Shown: positions 56,734-64,000 of the stretch, piece after piece
Numbering within the stretch: position 1 is the first letter of the stretch
Layout: every line of letters starts with the position of its first letter
NCBI GenBank assembly: GCA_963665395.2
Contig: OY762251.1
Location: 2,046,001 to 2,110,000, forward strand
Source of the DNA: Bin87 sp963665395
Lineage (GTDB): Bacteria; Chloroflexota; Dehalococcoidia; Lucifugimonadales; UBA3495
DNA: 64,000 nt
Direction of reading: 5' to 3'
Notes under the pieces: model-generated
What the model saw: only the letters and a program-made list of their open reading frames with translations
What the model was told of the DNA's origin: nothing
The model's database searches: none
Translations under genes and position numbers: made by a program

Positions 56734-58578
56734 TCAGGGATTAACGGTCGTTGTCACCAACCCTGGATTGGGCGGTATAACTACATCGAGCGGCACCGAG
56801 ACGCTGAAAATCACTGGAAAACTGATCACGCCCCGCTCCGTGCGGGCGCCGCCACTTTTGTCTTCCACCCTGGCCGGCAGTTCAACTCCCGGCAGCGAAC
56901 CCAGGGTAACGGAGGCCATGGTTCCGATTTCGATACGGTCGATGTGGTTGGTCTCCACCATCCCGACCACGCTGATGTCGGTAGGGTCAACCAGCTGGAT
57001 GGCTCGGGCATCGACGGTGATTACGTCGCCGGGTTCGATGGTGATTAACCTGACCAGACCGTCAAAAGGAGCTCGCAATTCCGAGCGGGCCAGGTCGTCC
57101 AGGATTTCTTCATAATCCACCCGTGCGGCGTCCAGGTTGGCCTGATTCAACGCCACCAACGCAGCATCGGGACCTTCGGCCAATTCGTCACGGGTTTCCC
57201 GAGCCGCCGTGACACTGCGCATCAAGGCGTCAAGAACGGTCTCGTCGATGCCGTCTTCAAGTTTGGACAACGTGGATTCCGCAGCTTCCAGCACCAGGCG
57301 GGCGCTGTCGGAAGCTGCCTGTAGCCGGGCCAATTCCAGCTGGTCAACGCCGTCCTCCGCCTCGGCAAAATCGCGGTCGGCGCGGTCCAGTTCTTCCCGG
57401 GCAACCAGTATGTTGGCCTCCAGACGATCCAGCTCGACCTGATCCGGACCGGCCTGGTCATCCTGCAACTGCTGGCGCAAGCGTTCCAATTCCAATTCCA
57501 GTTGGACAATGGTGGAGACGATGGCAGATCGATCAATCTCTTTCGGCCCGGCGGCCAACTCGGTGATTTCCCGTTGCCAAAACTCCACATCCCGCTGCGC
57601 CGCTTCGACAGCAGCGCGGAGGGCGTTGAACTTCACGACGTCGAAGTTCTGACCGTCCTCCAAACTTGGGAATTGACCGTCAATAATTTTGATGTGAAAC
57701 TCGGTGAAGGTGTCTTCCGCCAGCTCAAGACTGGTTTCGGCATCGGCCAGTTTAAGGCGGGCGGCGGCGAGCTGATTGGCGTGATTGGTATCGAAATCAC
57801 GCAAGGTAGTTCGAGCGGTGTCGAGCCTTTGTTCGATGGCCGCGATGCTGGAATCCAGCGCGGCGACGGCTTCGTTGTGCAACGGGAAGAAATCTTCCAG
57901 GGCATCCTCGGCCCGTTCCAGTTTGAGACGGGCGGCGGACCGGGCGGACAGGGCCGCGGCGAAGGTCTCGCCGTAACTTTCGGCGAAATCCGTTACCGCT
58001 TCCTCAGCGGCGTCAAGGTTGTATTCCGCGTCCGCCACCGCCTTGCGGGCCGCGCCATATTCCACGTCATAGTTCAGCTGGAAATCCTCCAGCGCGTCCT
58101 CCGCTTTCTCCAACGCAACTTCAGCTTTGGCCAGATTGCTTTCCGCATTGGCGCGCACCAGCGGATCGGGTGATTCCAAACCCAATGCGGCGTCCAATTC
58201 GTCTTGCGCTTGGTCCACTTTGAACTTGCCCTGGGCTTCTGCGTAGCGCAGGTCATTCAGGGTTTCAGTGTCAATGGTGGCCAGAACGTCTCCCTCCGAC
58301 ACCAGGTCTCCGACCGCTACGCTAACGACGCCTACCTCTCCGGGCACCTCAAAGGCAAGATCAGCCTGCGTTGAAAAAACTAACTCGCTGCGGACCTGAA
58401 AATCCGCGCTTACTGTGGCGCCCCTCGGGGCGCTCCCGCGTCGATCCGGCGGCGCCTCGGGAGCGTCGGACGTATTGCCGCATCCCATGGACAGTATCGC
58501 GCACGCGGCGAAAAATGATAATGCCGCAAGGCTCCATTTGGGCCGGGCGGATCGCAGGCTTGGAAACAATAACTTCAC
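56734..58578 (-). CDS. RND/HlyD-type periplasmic adaptor lipoprotein with long coiled coil
   Basis: A 614-residue adaptor protein. The N-terminal signal peptide ends in LSMGCGN (lipobox C). A biotinyl-lipoyl half (FEVPGEVGVVSVAVGDLVSE) follows, then about 350 residues of heptad-rich helices (from about 105 to 460) forming an unusually long hairpin. The second lipoyl half is ELRAPFDGLVRLITIEPGD, then the beta-barrel domain (VVGMVETNHIDRIEIGTMAS). The C-terminal membrane-proximal part is short. It lies 31 bp downstream of the RND pump, in the same transcript. Confidence 0.9.
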   Translation of the reverse strand: MKLLFPSLRSARPKWSLAALSFFAACAILSMGCGNTSDAPEAPPDRRGSAPRGATVSADFQVRSELVFSTQADLAFEVPGEVGVVSVAVGDLVSEGDVLATIDTETLNDLRYAEAQGKFKVDQAQDELDAALGLESPDPLVRANAESNLAKAEVALEKAEDALEDFQLNYDVEYGAARKAVADAEYNLDAAEEAVTDFAESYGETFAAALSARSAARLKLERAEDALEDFFPLHNEAVAALDSSIAAIEQRLDTARTTLRDFDTNHANQLAAARLKLADAETSLELAEDTFTEFHIKIIDGQFPSLEDGQNFDVVKFNALRAAVEAAQRDVEFWQREITELAAGPKEIDRSAIVSTIVQLELELERLRQQLQDDQAGPDQVELDRLEANILVAREELDRADRDFAEAEDGVDQLELARLQAASDSARLVLEAAESTLSKLEDGIDETVLDALMRSVTAARETRDELAEGPDAALVALNQANLDAARVDYEEILDDLARSELRAPFDGLVRLITIEPGDVITVDARAIQLVDPTDISVVGMVETNHIDRIEIGTMASVTLGSLPGVELPARVEDKSGGARTERGVISFPVIFSVSVPLDVVIPPNPGLVTTTVNP

Positions 58579-58609
58579 GGGGCTCCCTCTCCCTCTTCAG
58601 GCGTTGTGG

Positions 58610-61600
58610 CTAGGTCTGGGGAACGTCCACTCCGGGAGAAGGACGTCGAGTTATCCAACGGGAGATGCTCGCTGCGAGGTTCGGTATGGACTCGTGCAAC
58701 ATAATGTAGGTCACCGGCACCGCTACCAGGGTCAGGAAGGTGGAACTGATCAACCCGCCGATAACAACCGTGGCCAACTCCGCGCCAACCAGTCCGCTGG
58801 TGTCGCTGAAAGCCAGGGGAAATAGCGCGAGGATGGTGGTAAAAGCCGTCATCAATATTGGCCGCAGGCGGGTACGTCCGGCGAGGATCATCGCCTCCAA
58901 GGCATTCAATCCCTGGGCTCGCAGCTGGCCCACAAAGGTTATCAGCACAATGGCGTTGGTGACCACAATGCCGATCAGGAACAGGAATCCCATGAGCGAC
59001 GGCAGGCTCAGGGCCCGCCCGGTGAGGGTCAGGGCAATCAGCGCGCCCACCACCGCCAGGGGCATACTGAGCACGACGATGAACGGATCGCGCAAGGAAC
59101 CGAGCGTCGCCACCATGACCAGGTACACCAAGGCCAGTCCGATGATCATGGCGAGATATACGTTATTGAACTGTTCCTGGATGTCGCTGGCGAACCCGCC
59201 CCGGCGAATTCCCACGCCGGGCGGCAGTTCCGTTTCATTGATAATACGGTCGATGCGAGAGCTGATGGCCTGGGGGTCTTTCCCCACAAACTCGCCGGTT
59301 ATGGTTACGGAGCGGTCCCCGTCATAATGGGTAATCAGTGACGGTCCCACCGTCGTTTTGACTTCGCTCAACGCCCCCAGAGGGGCAACGCCCAGGGGGC
59401 CGGCAATTGAGAGGTTTTGGAGTTCTCCAATCTCATCTACGCTGTCTTCCCGACCCCGGACCACCAGGTCGTAAGTGTCGCCCATCAGGTTGATGTTGGC
59501 GGCGTCGGACCCGTACACCCAGGTGCGCACCTGACCGGCGACCGCCATCGCGGTAAGCCCATAGCGCCGGGCTTCCGACGCATCAACCTCAAAGGTCAAT
59601 TCTTCTTTGCTGTCGCTGACGTTGGTCTTCAGGTTGACTACTCCCGCTACGGGTTCGATGCGTTCTACCAGGCGGCTGGACGCAGCCTGAACACGGTTGA
59701 AATTGCTGCCGGTAACGGCAATCTCAATGCCAGCCTGGGGAGGGCCGGCGGCGTCAACGAAAAGTTGCACTTCAACGTCTTCTTTCTGCGGCAACTCAGC
59801 CCGCAATTGATCCGGGAGATCCGGCGGCGCAGTATCGGAAATCGCAATAAAAAACCCGGCCACGTCAAACCCGCTCTCGCCCAAGCCGGGGCCAAAATCC
59901 TGGCTGGTTGACCCCAACGTCGCCTGGTATGACGTGAGGTGTCCGGCATCAACGTAACCATCCAGGAGGTTTTCTATCTCACGAACTTCGCGGTGCATGG
60001 CGGCGGCGCCCGTATTTTCGGCCATGGTCACGTCGATGCGCATGGACTCCGCCTCCCCGGACGAAAACAGAGTGATGGGCAGGACGAAAACCAGCGGTAT
60101 CGCGGCTGCCACTGTCAGGATGCAGCCCAGTATCGTGATCAGGGGATGCCTCAGCGCCCAGTTCAAGATGGGCGTGTAGATGCGTTGCAGCCAGGTTTCT
60201 TCCGCGACGGCGCCTTCCTCGTCGGCCATGTCTCCCCGCCGGAGCAGCAGTGACGCCAGCACCGGAACGGCGGTCAGGGCGATGAAGGTGGAAGCCAGCA
60301 GGGAAACGCACACGGTCTGGGCAAAGGGCAGGAAGAACTCGCCAACTACGCCCGGAATGAAAGCCAATGGCAGAAACACCGCAACCGTGGTGAGAGTGGA
60401 TGCCAGAATGGCCGGGCCCACCTCGCGGGTACCGCGGATGGCCGCGGTGAGACTGGGATCATCACCCATCGGCGCCAAGCGGTAGGCGGTGAACTCCGGG
60501 CCGCCCGTAGTGAAACGCCGCCCGCCGGCCTGGACGTGCCGGTAGATGTTTTCCAACACCACGATGCTGTCGTCCACGATGCGGCCAACGGCTATGGCCA
60601 AACCCGCCAGACTCATGAAATTGAGGGTCCAATCAAACGCCCCCATGACCAGCATCGTTATCATCACACTCATCGGGATTGAAATGGCGATGATGACGGT
60701 AGGCCGGAGGGTGTTGAGGATTCCCCGAATGGCCGAGGGCCGCAGCTGCAACAGGAAAATAAAGATGGCAAATACCGCGATGGCGAATCCCAAACCACCC
60801 TGGCCCACAACGTTGGTCAGCTGTTCTTCCAACTCCGGACCGTCGTTATAAAGAACGTCCACACGCACGTCCGGCGGAAGCTCAAGGCTGTTGATTACGC
60901 CCAGCAATTTCCGGGTCACCTCGATGGTGTTTCCCTCGGGTAGCTGCAATACCTGGAGGGAAATGCTTGGCTGACCGTTGGTGCGCGAAATGGTGTCCGA
61001 CTCGGGGGTGTCGATGGCTACCGTCGCCACATCCGACACCAATATCGTTGTGCCACTGCCATCGGGGCTTTGAGCGCCTCGCGTTTCCGACGGGCCGCGG
61101 CGGTAATCAACGGGAAGGTCTGTAATGGAGTCGAGGTCGCCGTATCCGCGATAGGCGCGCAGTCCGATGGCGCGTTCTCCCTGGTCCAGCGTGCCGGCGC
61201 TAACGTCAACGGAATTGCCGGAAACCGCGGCGAAAACGTCCTGGATGGTCAGGCCGTACTCGTCCGCTCGCGCGGGATCTACGATGACGGATACCCTTTC
61301 TTCCACTCCGCCTTCCACCCTAACGTCGTACACGCCATCTACCGCCTCCAGCCGGGGCACGATCTCATCGTCAACGATGCGCTGGAGGGCCGGAATGTCC
61401 CGGTCGCCGCTGACGCTCAGCCACATGATGGGGAAAATATCGGAGGTCAACCGCAGAACATAAGGGGCGCCGGCTTCGTCCGGCAATTCCAAGCCGCTGA
61501 CCTGGCTGCGGATCTCCTCCTCGGCCGCTTCTACGTCGGCCCCGGGCGCGAAGTTGGCGGTTACCAGAGAAAGGGCGCCGGTGGAAATGGACGTGGTTTT

Positions 61601-61837
61601 TTCCAGGTCCGGCATACCGATAATGACGTCCTCGACTTTAGTTGTGACGTCATTGGCAACCGTGTTGGGGTCTCCCTGCTGGTAGGAAGTGGCTACGTAG
61701 ATGATGGAGAAGCTGATTTCCGGGAACAGCTCCTGCTGGAGTTGGTTGTACGAGTAAACACCGGCGGCCAGCGCCAGCACCATCACCATGATGGTGACCG
61801 GCTTCCGCCGGAGGGCTAGTCCTGTCAAAAAGGTCAA
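58610..61837 (-). CDS. RND family efflux transporter permease
   Basis: A 1075-residue AcrB/SwrC-type proton-driven pump. The first helix is KPVTIMVMVLALAAGVYSYN. The large extracytoplasmic loops contain FPEISFSIIYVATSYQQGDP and the second porter half near LPPGVGIRRGGFASDIQEQF. The central helices carry GLAIAVGRIVDDSIVVLENI, with the conserved DD of the proton relay. The twelve-helix pattern is complete. It heads a two-gene operon with the adaptor. No outer-membrane TolC-like gene is in the window, as expected in a single-membrane bacterium (inference). Substrates are unknown; drugs or lipids are likely. Confidence 0.96.
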   Translation of the reverse strand: MTFLTGLALRRKPVTIMVMVLALAAGVYSYNQLQQELFPEISFSIIYVATSYQQGDPNTVANDVTTKVEDVIIGMPDLEKTTSISTGALSLVTANFAPGADVEAAEEEIRSQVSGLELPDEAGAPYVLRLTSDIFPIMWLSVSGDRDIPALQRIVDDEIVPRLEAVDGVYDVRVEGGVEERVSVIVDPARADEYGLTIQDVFAAVSGNSVDVSAGTLDQGERAIGLRAYRGYGDLDSITDLPVDYRRGPSETRGAQSPDGSGTTILVSDVATVAIDTPESDTISRTNGQPSISLQVLQLPEGNTIEVTRKLLGVINSLELPPDVRVDVLYNDGPELEEQLTNVVGQGGLGFAIAVFAIFIFLLQLRPSAIRGILNTLRPTVIIAISIPMSVMITMLVMGAFDWTLNFMSLAGLAIAVGRIVDDSIVVLENIYRHVQAGGRRFTTGGPEFTAYRLAPMGDDPSLTAAIRGTREVGPAILASTLTTVAVFLPLAFIPGVVGEFFLPFAQTVCVSLLASTFIALTAVPVLASLLLRRGDMADEEGAVAEETWLQRIYTPILNWALRHPLITILGCILTVAAAIPLVFVLPITLFSSGEAESMRIDVTMAENTGAAAMHREVREIENLLDGYVDAGHLTSYQATLGSTSQDFGPGLGESGFDVAGFFIAISDTAPPDLPDQLRAELPQKEDVEVQLFVDAAGPPQAGIEIAVTGSNFNRVQAASSRLVERIEPVAGVVNLKTNVSDSKEELTFEVDASEARRYGLTAMAVAGQVRTWVYGSDAANINLMGDTYDLVVRGREDSVDEIGELQNLSIAGPLGVAPLGALSEVKTTVGPSLITHYDGDRSVTITGEFVGKDPQAISSRIDRIINETELPPGVGIRRGGFASDIQEQFNNVYLAMIIGLALVYLVMVATLGSLRDPFIVVLSMPLAVVGALIALTLTGRALSLPSLMGFLFLIGIVVTNAIVLITFVGQLRAQGLNALEAMILAGRTRLRPILMTAFTTILALFPLAFSDTSGLVGAELATVVIGGLISSTFLTLVAVPVTYIMLHESIPNLAASISRWITRRPSPGVDVPQT

Positions 61838-62032
61838 TTTGACGTCCAGTAGCGCGCCAGCCCACGACCTTCCTCTTTGCGGCGGTCAGGCGGCGAATTT
61901 CGGTGCAAGCGGGTATATCAATGATACCAGACGGCAAACCATCTCCTTCAATCCGCCGCGCCATGGCGCAGTTGCCGGTGGCGGCGCCTCTGTGTACACT
62001 GCGCGCACTTTTACCACGAGTTGGAGCCCACG

Positions 62033-63076
62033 ATGGATTTCGCCTTGTTCTCCCATATCCCCTGGCCCGAGGAACATACGCCGCGCCAATTGTTTTCGGA
62101 TTTGTCGGAACAGGCCATCGTCGGAGAGGGATTGGGATTCAAGGCAATCTGGCTCGCCGAGCACCATTTCACCCGGTACGGTTTGGGGGCCTCTTCGTTG
62201 GTGGTCGCCAGCAACATCGCGGCCCGCGCCAGTCGCATCCGACTGGGAACCGCCGTGCTCATACCGCCGCTCCATCATCCCGTTCGCCTGGCCGAGGACA
62301 CCGCCACTCTGGACGTGCTGAGCGACGGTCGCGTGGATGTCGGGTTCGGCCGTGGCGCCGCTGGCTCGGAGTACGTCAATTTTGGCATCGACCACGACGA
62401 AAGCCAGGCCCGCTATCGGGAAACCATCGAGATGGTGGAAACGTTGTGGACGACTCCCGACTGCACCTTTGACGGGAAATACTACTCTGCAAAGCATCTG
62501 AACCTGGTGCCGGTTCCATTGCAACAGCCGCACCCGCCAGTGTACGTAGCGGCCACGCGCAGCGCGGAATCACTCGATTTTGTGGCGTCAACAGGCCGCC
62601 GGCTGATCATCGGAGTGGTGCTGAACACTGACGATGCCATCGACTTGCTGCAACGGTACCTGGATCTTTCCAATGCCAGCGGTCATTCCAACGCCGCTGC
62701 CGATGTACCGTTCTTCCGTTACTTTTACGTGGCAGAGACCGAAGAACAGGCCCATCGGGACGCTCGGGACGCCCTCAATTGGACCCTTGACCTGAACACC
62801 TGGCGGCGGGAGTTCACGGTGGGGAGTGAGGTGTACCACAGTATCGACGACTACCGCCGGCGACGCGCTACGTTCCCGCCAACCTACGAATACCTGGCGG
62901 AGCGCCGGGCCTTTATCGGGACACCGGACCAGTGCGCCGCCAAGATACAGGCTTTGCACGATGCCGGCGTCCGTTACTTTGGCTGCAACTTCGCCTTCGG
63001 TGGGCTGGATCAGAAGAAGCAGCTACGGTCCATGGAGCTGTTCGCCCGGGAAGTGATGCCCCGCTTTATCGACTAG
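62033..63076 (+). CDS. Luciferase-like (LLM) flavin-dependent monooxygenase, paralogue 5
   Basis: A 347-residue LLM protein. The start is ATG 62033 with TTGGAG eight bases upstream; that TTG (62021) is in frame but less likely. It has FKAIWLAEHHFTRYGLGASS, IRLGTAVLIPPLHHPVRLAE, LSDGRVDVGFGRGAAGSEY, VPLQQPHPPVYVAATRSAES and AFIGTPDQCAAKIQALHDAG. It is divergent from the RND operon and convergent with the MFS gene. The substrate is unknown. Confidence 0.94.
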   Translation: MDFALFSHIPWPEEHTPRQLFSDLSEQAIVGEGLGFKAIWLAEHHFTRYGLGASSLVVASNIAARASRIRLGTAVLIPPLHHPVRLAEDTATLDVLSDGRVDVGFGRGAAGSEYVNFGIDHDESQARYRETIEMVETLWTTPDCTFDGKYYSAKHLNLVPVPLQQPHPPVYVAATRSAESLDFVASTGRRLIIGVVLNTDDAIDLLQRYLDLSNASGHSNAAADVPFFRYFYVAETEEQAHRDARDALNWTLDLNTWRREFTVGSEVYHSIDDYRRRRATFPPTYEYLAERRAFIGTPDQCAAKIQALHDAGVRYFGCNFAFGGLDQKKQLRSMELFAREVMPRFID

Positions 63077-63088
63077 GGCGCCGGCGTA

Positions 63089-64000
63089 CTAGTCGTTGCC
63101 GGCTGGCCGCGGCGCTGGCTCCGGCTGTGTCCCGACGCCCGCTTCAACCGCCGTTCTCCGGCTGGTGAGGGCGCGATAGACCGTAATGGCAACGCCGGTG
63201 GCCATCGCCACGCCCAGCGCCAGGAAGGCCCAGCGCAGTCCGGCGACGAAAGCCGTCGCGACTTCGGGGTTCACGGCATCCAGCTTCGGTTCCACTCCGT
63301 AAGCCGCCATGGTCGTAACGACGATCATGGTGGACACGGCCACGCTCACCACGTTTGCGGAGTTTCGCACCAGTTGAGTGAGCGCCGAAACCACGCCGTA
63401 GCGGCTGCGCTCCACGACGCTCAGGATGCTGCTGCTGTTCGGAGAATTGAATATTCCGTTGCCGGAGCTCTGCATCATCATCGTGCCGATGACCACCCAG
63501 ACCGGAGTACGTTCCGCCAGGGCAAACGCCAGGATAAAGCACCCCGCCGCAGTTATCGCGATGCCGCATACCGTCGGAACGCGCCAACCGAAACGGTCAG
63601 CCACTCGGCCGCTGAAGGGGCCAATCACCACCATGCACACGGCTGGCGGAATCATCATCAGTCCCACCTGCTCCGGTGAGTACTCCAATACCCGTTGCAG
63701 GTAGAACGGCATCATGAACCGGGCCGCTGAGGAACCGAAAAAGGACAGCCACGCTGCAGCCACGCCCAGCCCGAAAATCCGGTTGGCGAACAGTCGCAGT
63801 TCCAGCATCGGCGAGTCGACGCGCAACTCCCACCAGATGAACGCCGCCATGAGGACGACAACCGCAACTGCGCCGAGGATGACCGGCGTTGACAACCAGC
63901 CCAGCCCGTTTCCGTTGCCCACCACCAGCAGCAGCACCAACAGGAACACCCCGGACACCGCGGCTCCGGTCCAGTCAAACGTGTTTCGCCCCCGGTGATA
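63089..64000 (-). CDS. MFS transporter, DHA2 (EmrB/QacA) type (5' end outside window)
   Basis: The frame runs through the window edge (RGRNTFDWTGAAVSGVFLLV in frame), so the 5' part is missing; about 303 residues are visible. Membrane segments include VFLLVLLLVVGNGNGLGW, PVILGAVAVVVLMAAFIWW, GLMMIPPAVCMVVIGPFSGR and WAFLALGVAMATGVAITVY. FDWTGA and the motif GPFSGRVADRFGWR (motif A repeat) are typical of 14-helix drug exporters. It ends 12 bp from the convergent LLM gene. Confidence 0.92.
   Translation of the reverse strand, partial: YHRGRNTFDWTGAAVSGVFLLVLLLVVGNGNGLGWLSTPVILGAVAVVVLMAAFIWWELRVDSPMLELRLFANRIFGLGVAAAWLSFFGSSAARFMMPFYLQRVLEYSPEQVGLMMIPPAVCMVVIGPFSGRVADRFGWRVPTVCGIAITAAGCFILAFALAERTPVWVVIGTMMMQSSGNGIFNSPNSSSILSVVERSRYGVVSALTQLVRNSANVVSVAVSTMIVVTTMAAYGVEPKLDAVNPEVATAFVAGLRWAFLALGVAMATGVAITVYRALTSRRTAVEAGVGTQPEPAPRPAGND

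Noticed and set aside
56734..58578. Frameshifted 3' end of the adaptor gene
   Set aside because: The C-terminus is short for the family, but no continuing homologous frame could be found downstream, so it is left as complete.

Overview
This 64 kb window is GC-rich, densely coded bacterial DNA. Its gene content suggests a Chloroflexota genome, possibly a SAR202-like or related Dehalococcoidia lineage. The reasons are five flavin-dependent luciferase-like monooxygenase (LLM) paralogues, degradative enzymes (FAA hydrolase, P450, AGPS-like FAD oxidase, DUF1989, thiolase/DUF35 pair), a transketolase split into two genes, and many Uma2, HEPN-like and restriction genes. The assignment is inferred from gene content; no rRNA or marker phylogeny is available here. 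Several promoters carry an extended -10 (TGnTATAAT), and TTG or GTG starts recur.

Layout. (1) 1-9.5 kb: a truncated SelA-like PLP enzyme and a divergent nitroreductase, then a long minus-strand run: FAA hydrolase, three tandem copies of a small HEPN/PaREP1-like gene, an unknown gene, NIPSNAP, cytochrome P450, cupin, a HEPN-MNT toxin-antitoxin pair and serA. (2) 9.7-15.5 kb: a defence island with a DNA methyltransferase overlapping an XcyI-like endonuclease, two small HEPN/PaREP1-like genes, an LLM, a possible 31-residue ORF and an Mrr-type endonuclease ending at a clear terminator. (3) 15.5-19.9 kb: LLM, alpha/beta hydrolase, Uma2, LLM, then a PPOX-class flavoprotein. (4) 19.9-25.9 kb: sbcC without sbcD, an ABC-2 exporter and ffh. 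(5) 25.9-28.3 kb: repeats, MITEs and a complete IS element with matching ends. (6) 28.3-31.2 kb: a translationally coupled nucleic-acid repair operon (amidohydrolase-uracil glycosylase fusion, thpR, alkA-like). (7) 31.3-36.1 kb: split transketolase, then a kinase/zinc-ribbon/ADP-ribosylglycohydrolase fusion followed by a Nudix protein with a similar zinc ribbon. (8) 36.2-44.5 kb: proBA, mfd and a DUF4349 lipoprotein. (9) 44.6-51.6 kb: tRNA-Pro(CGG), AGPS-like oxidase, Uma2 with a repetitive coiled-coil tail, MDR dehydrogenase, HicBA-like pair, LLM and acyl-CoA ligase. (10) 51.6-53.6 kb: a MITE cluster around one unknown repeat protein. (11) 53.6-64 kb: DUF1989, HAD, thiolase/DUF35, an RND pump with its adaptor, a fifth LLM and a truncated MFS exporter.

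The most unusual features are the kinase/ribbon/ARH fusion with its ribbon-bearing Nudix neighbour, the amidohydrolase-glycosylase fusion in a repair operon, and a set of short non-autonomous elements whose target-site duplications can be read directly (8, 9 and 10 bp), several of them inserted into or against each other. All domain assignments come from reading motifs; no database search was run.
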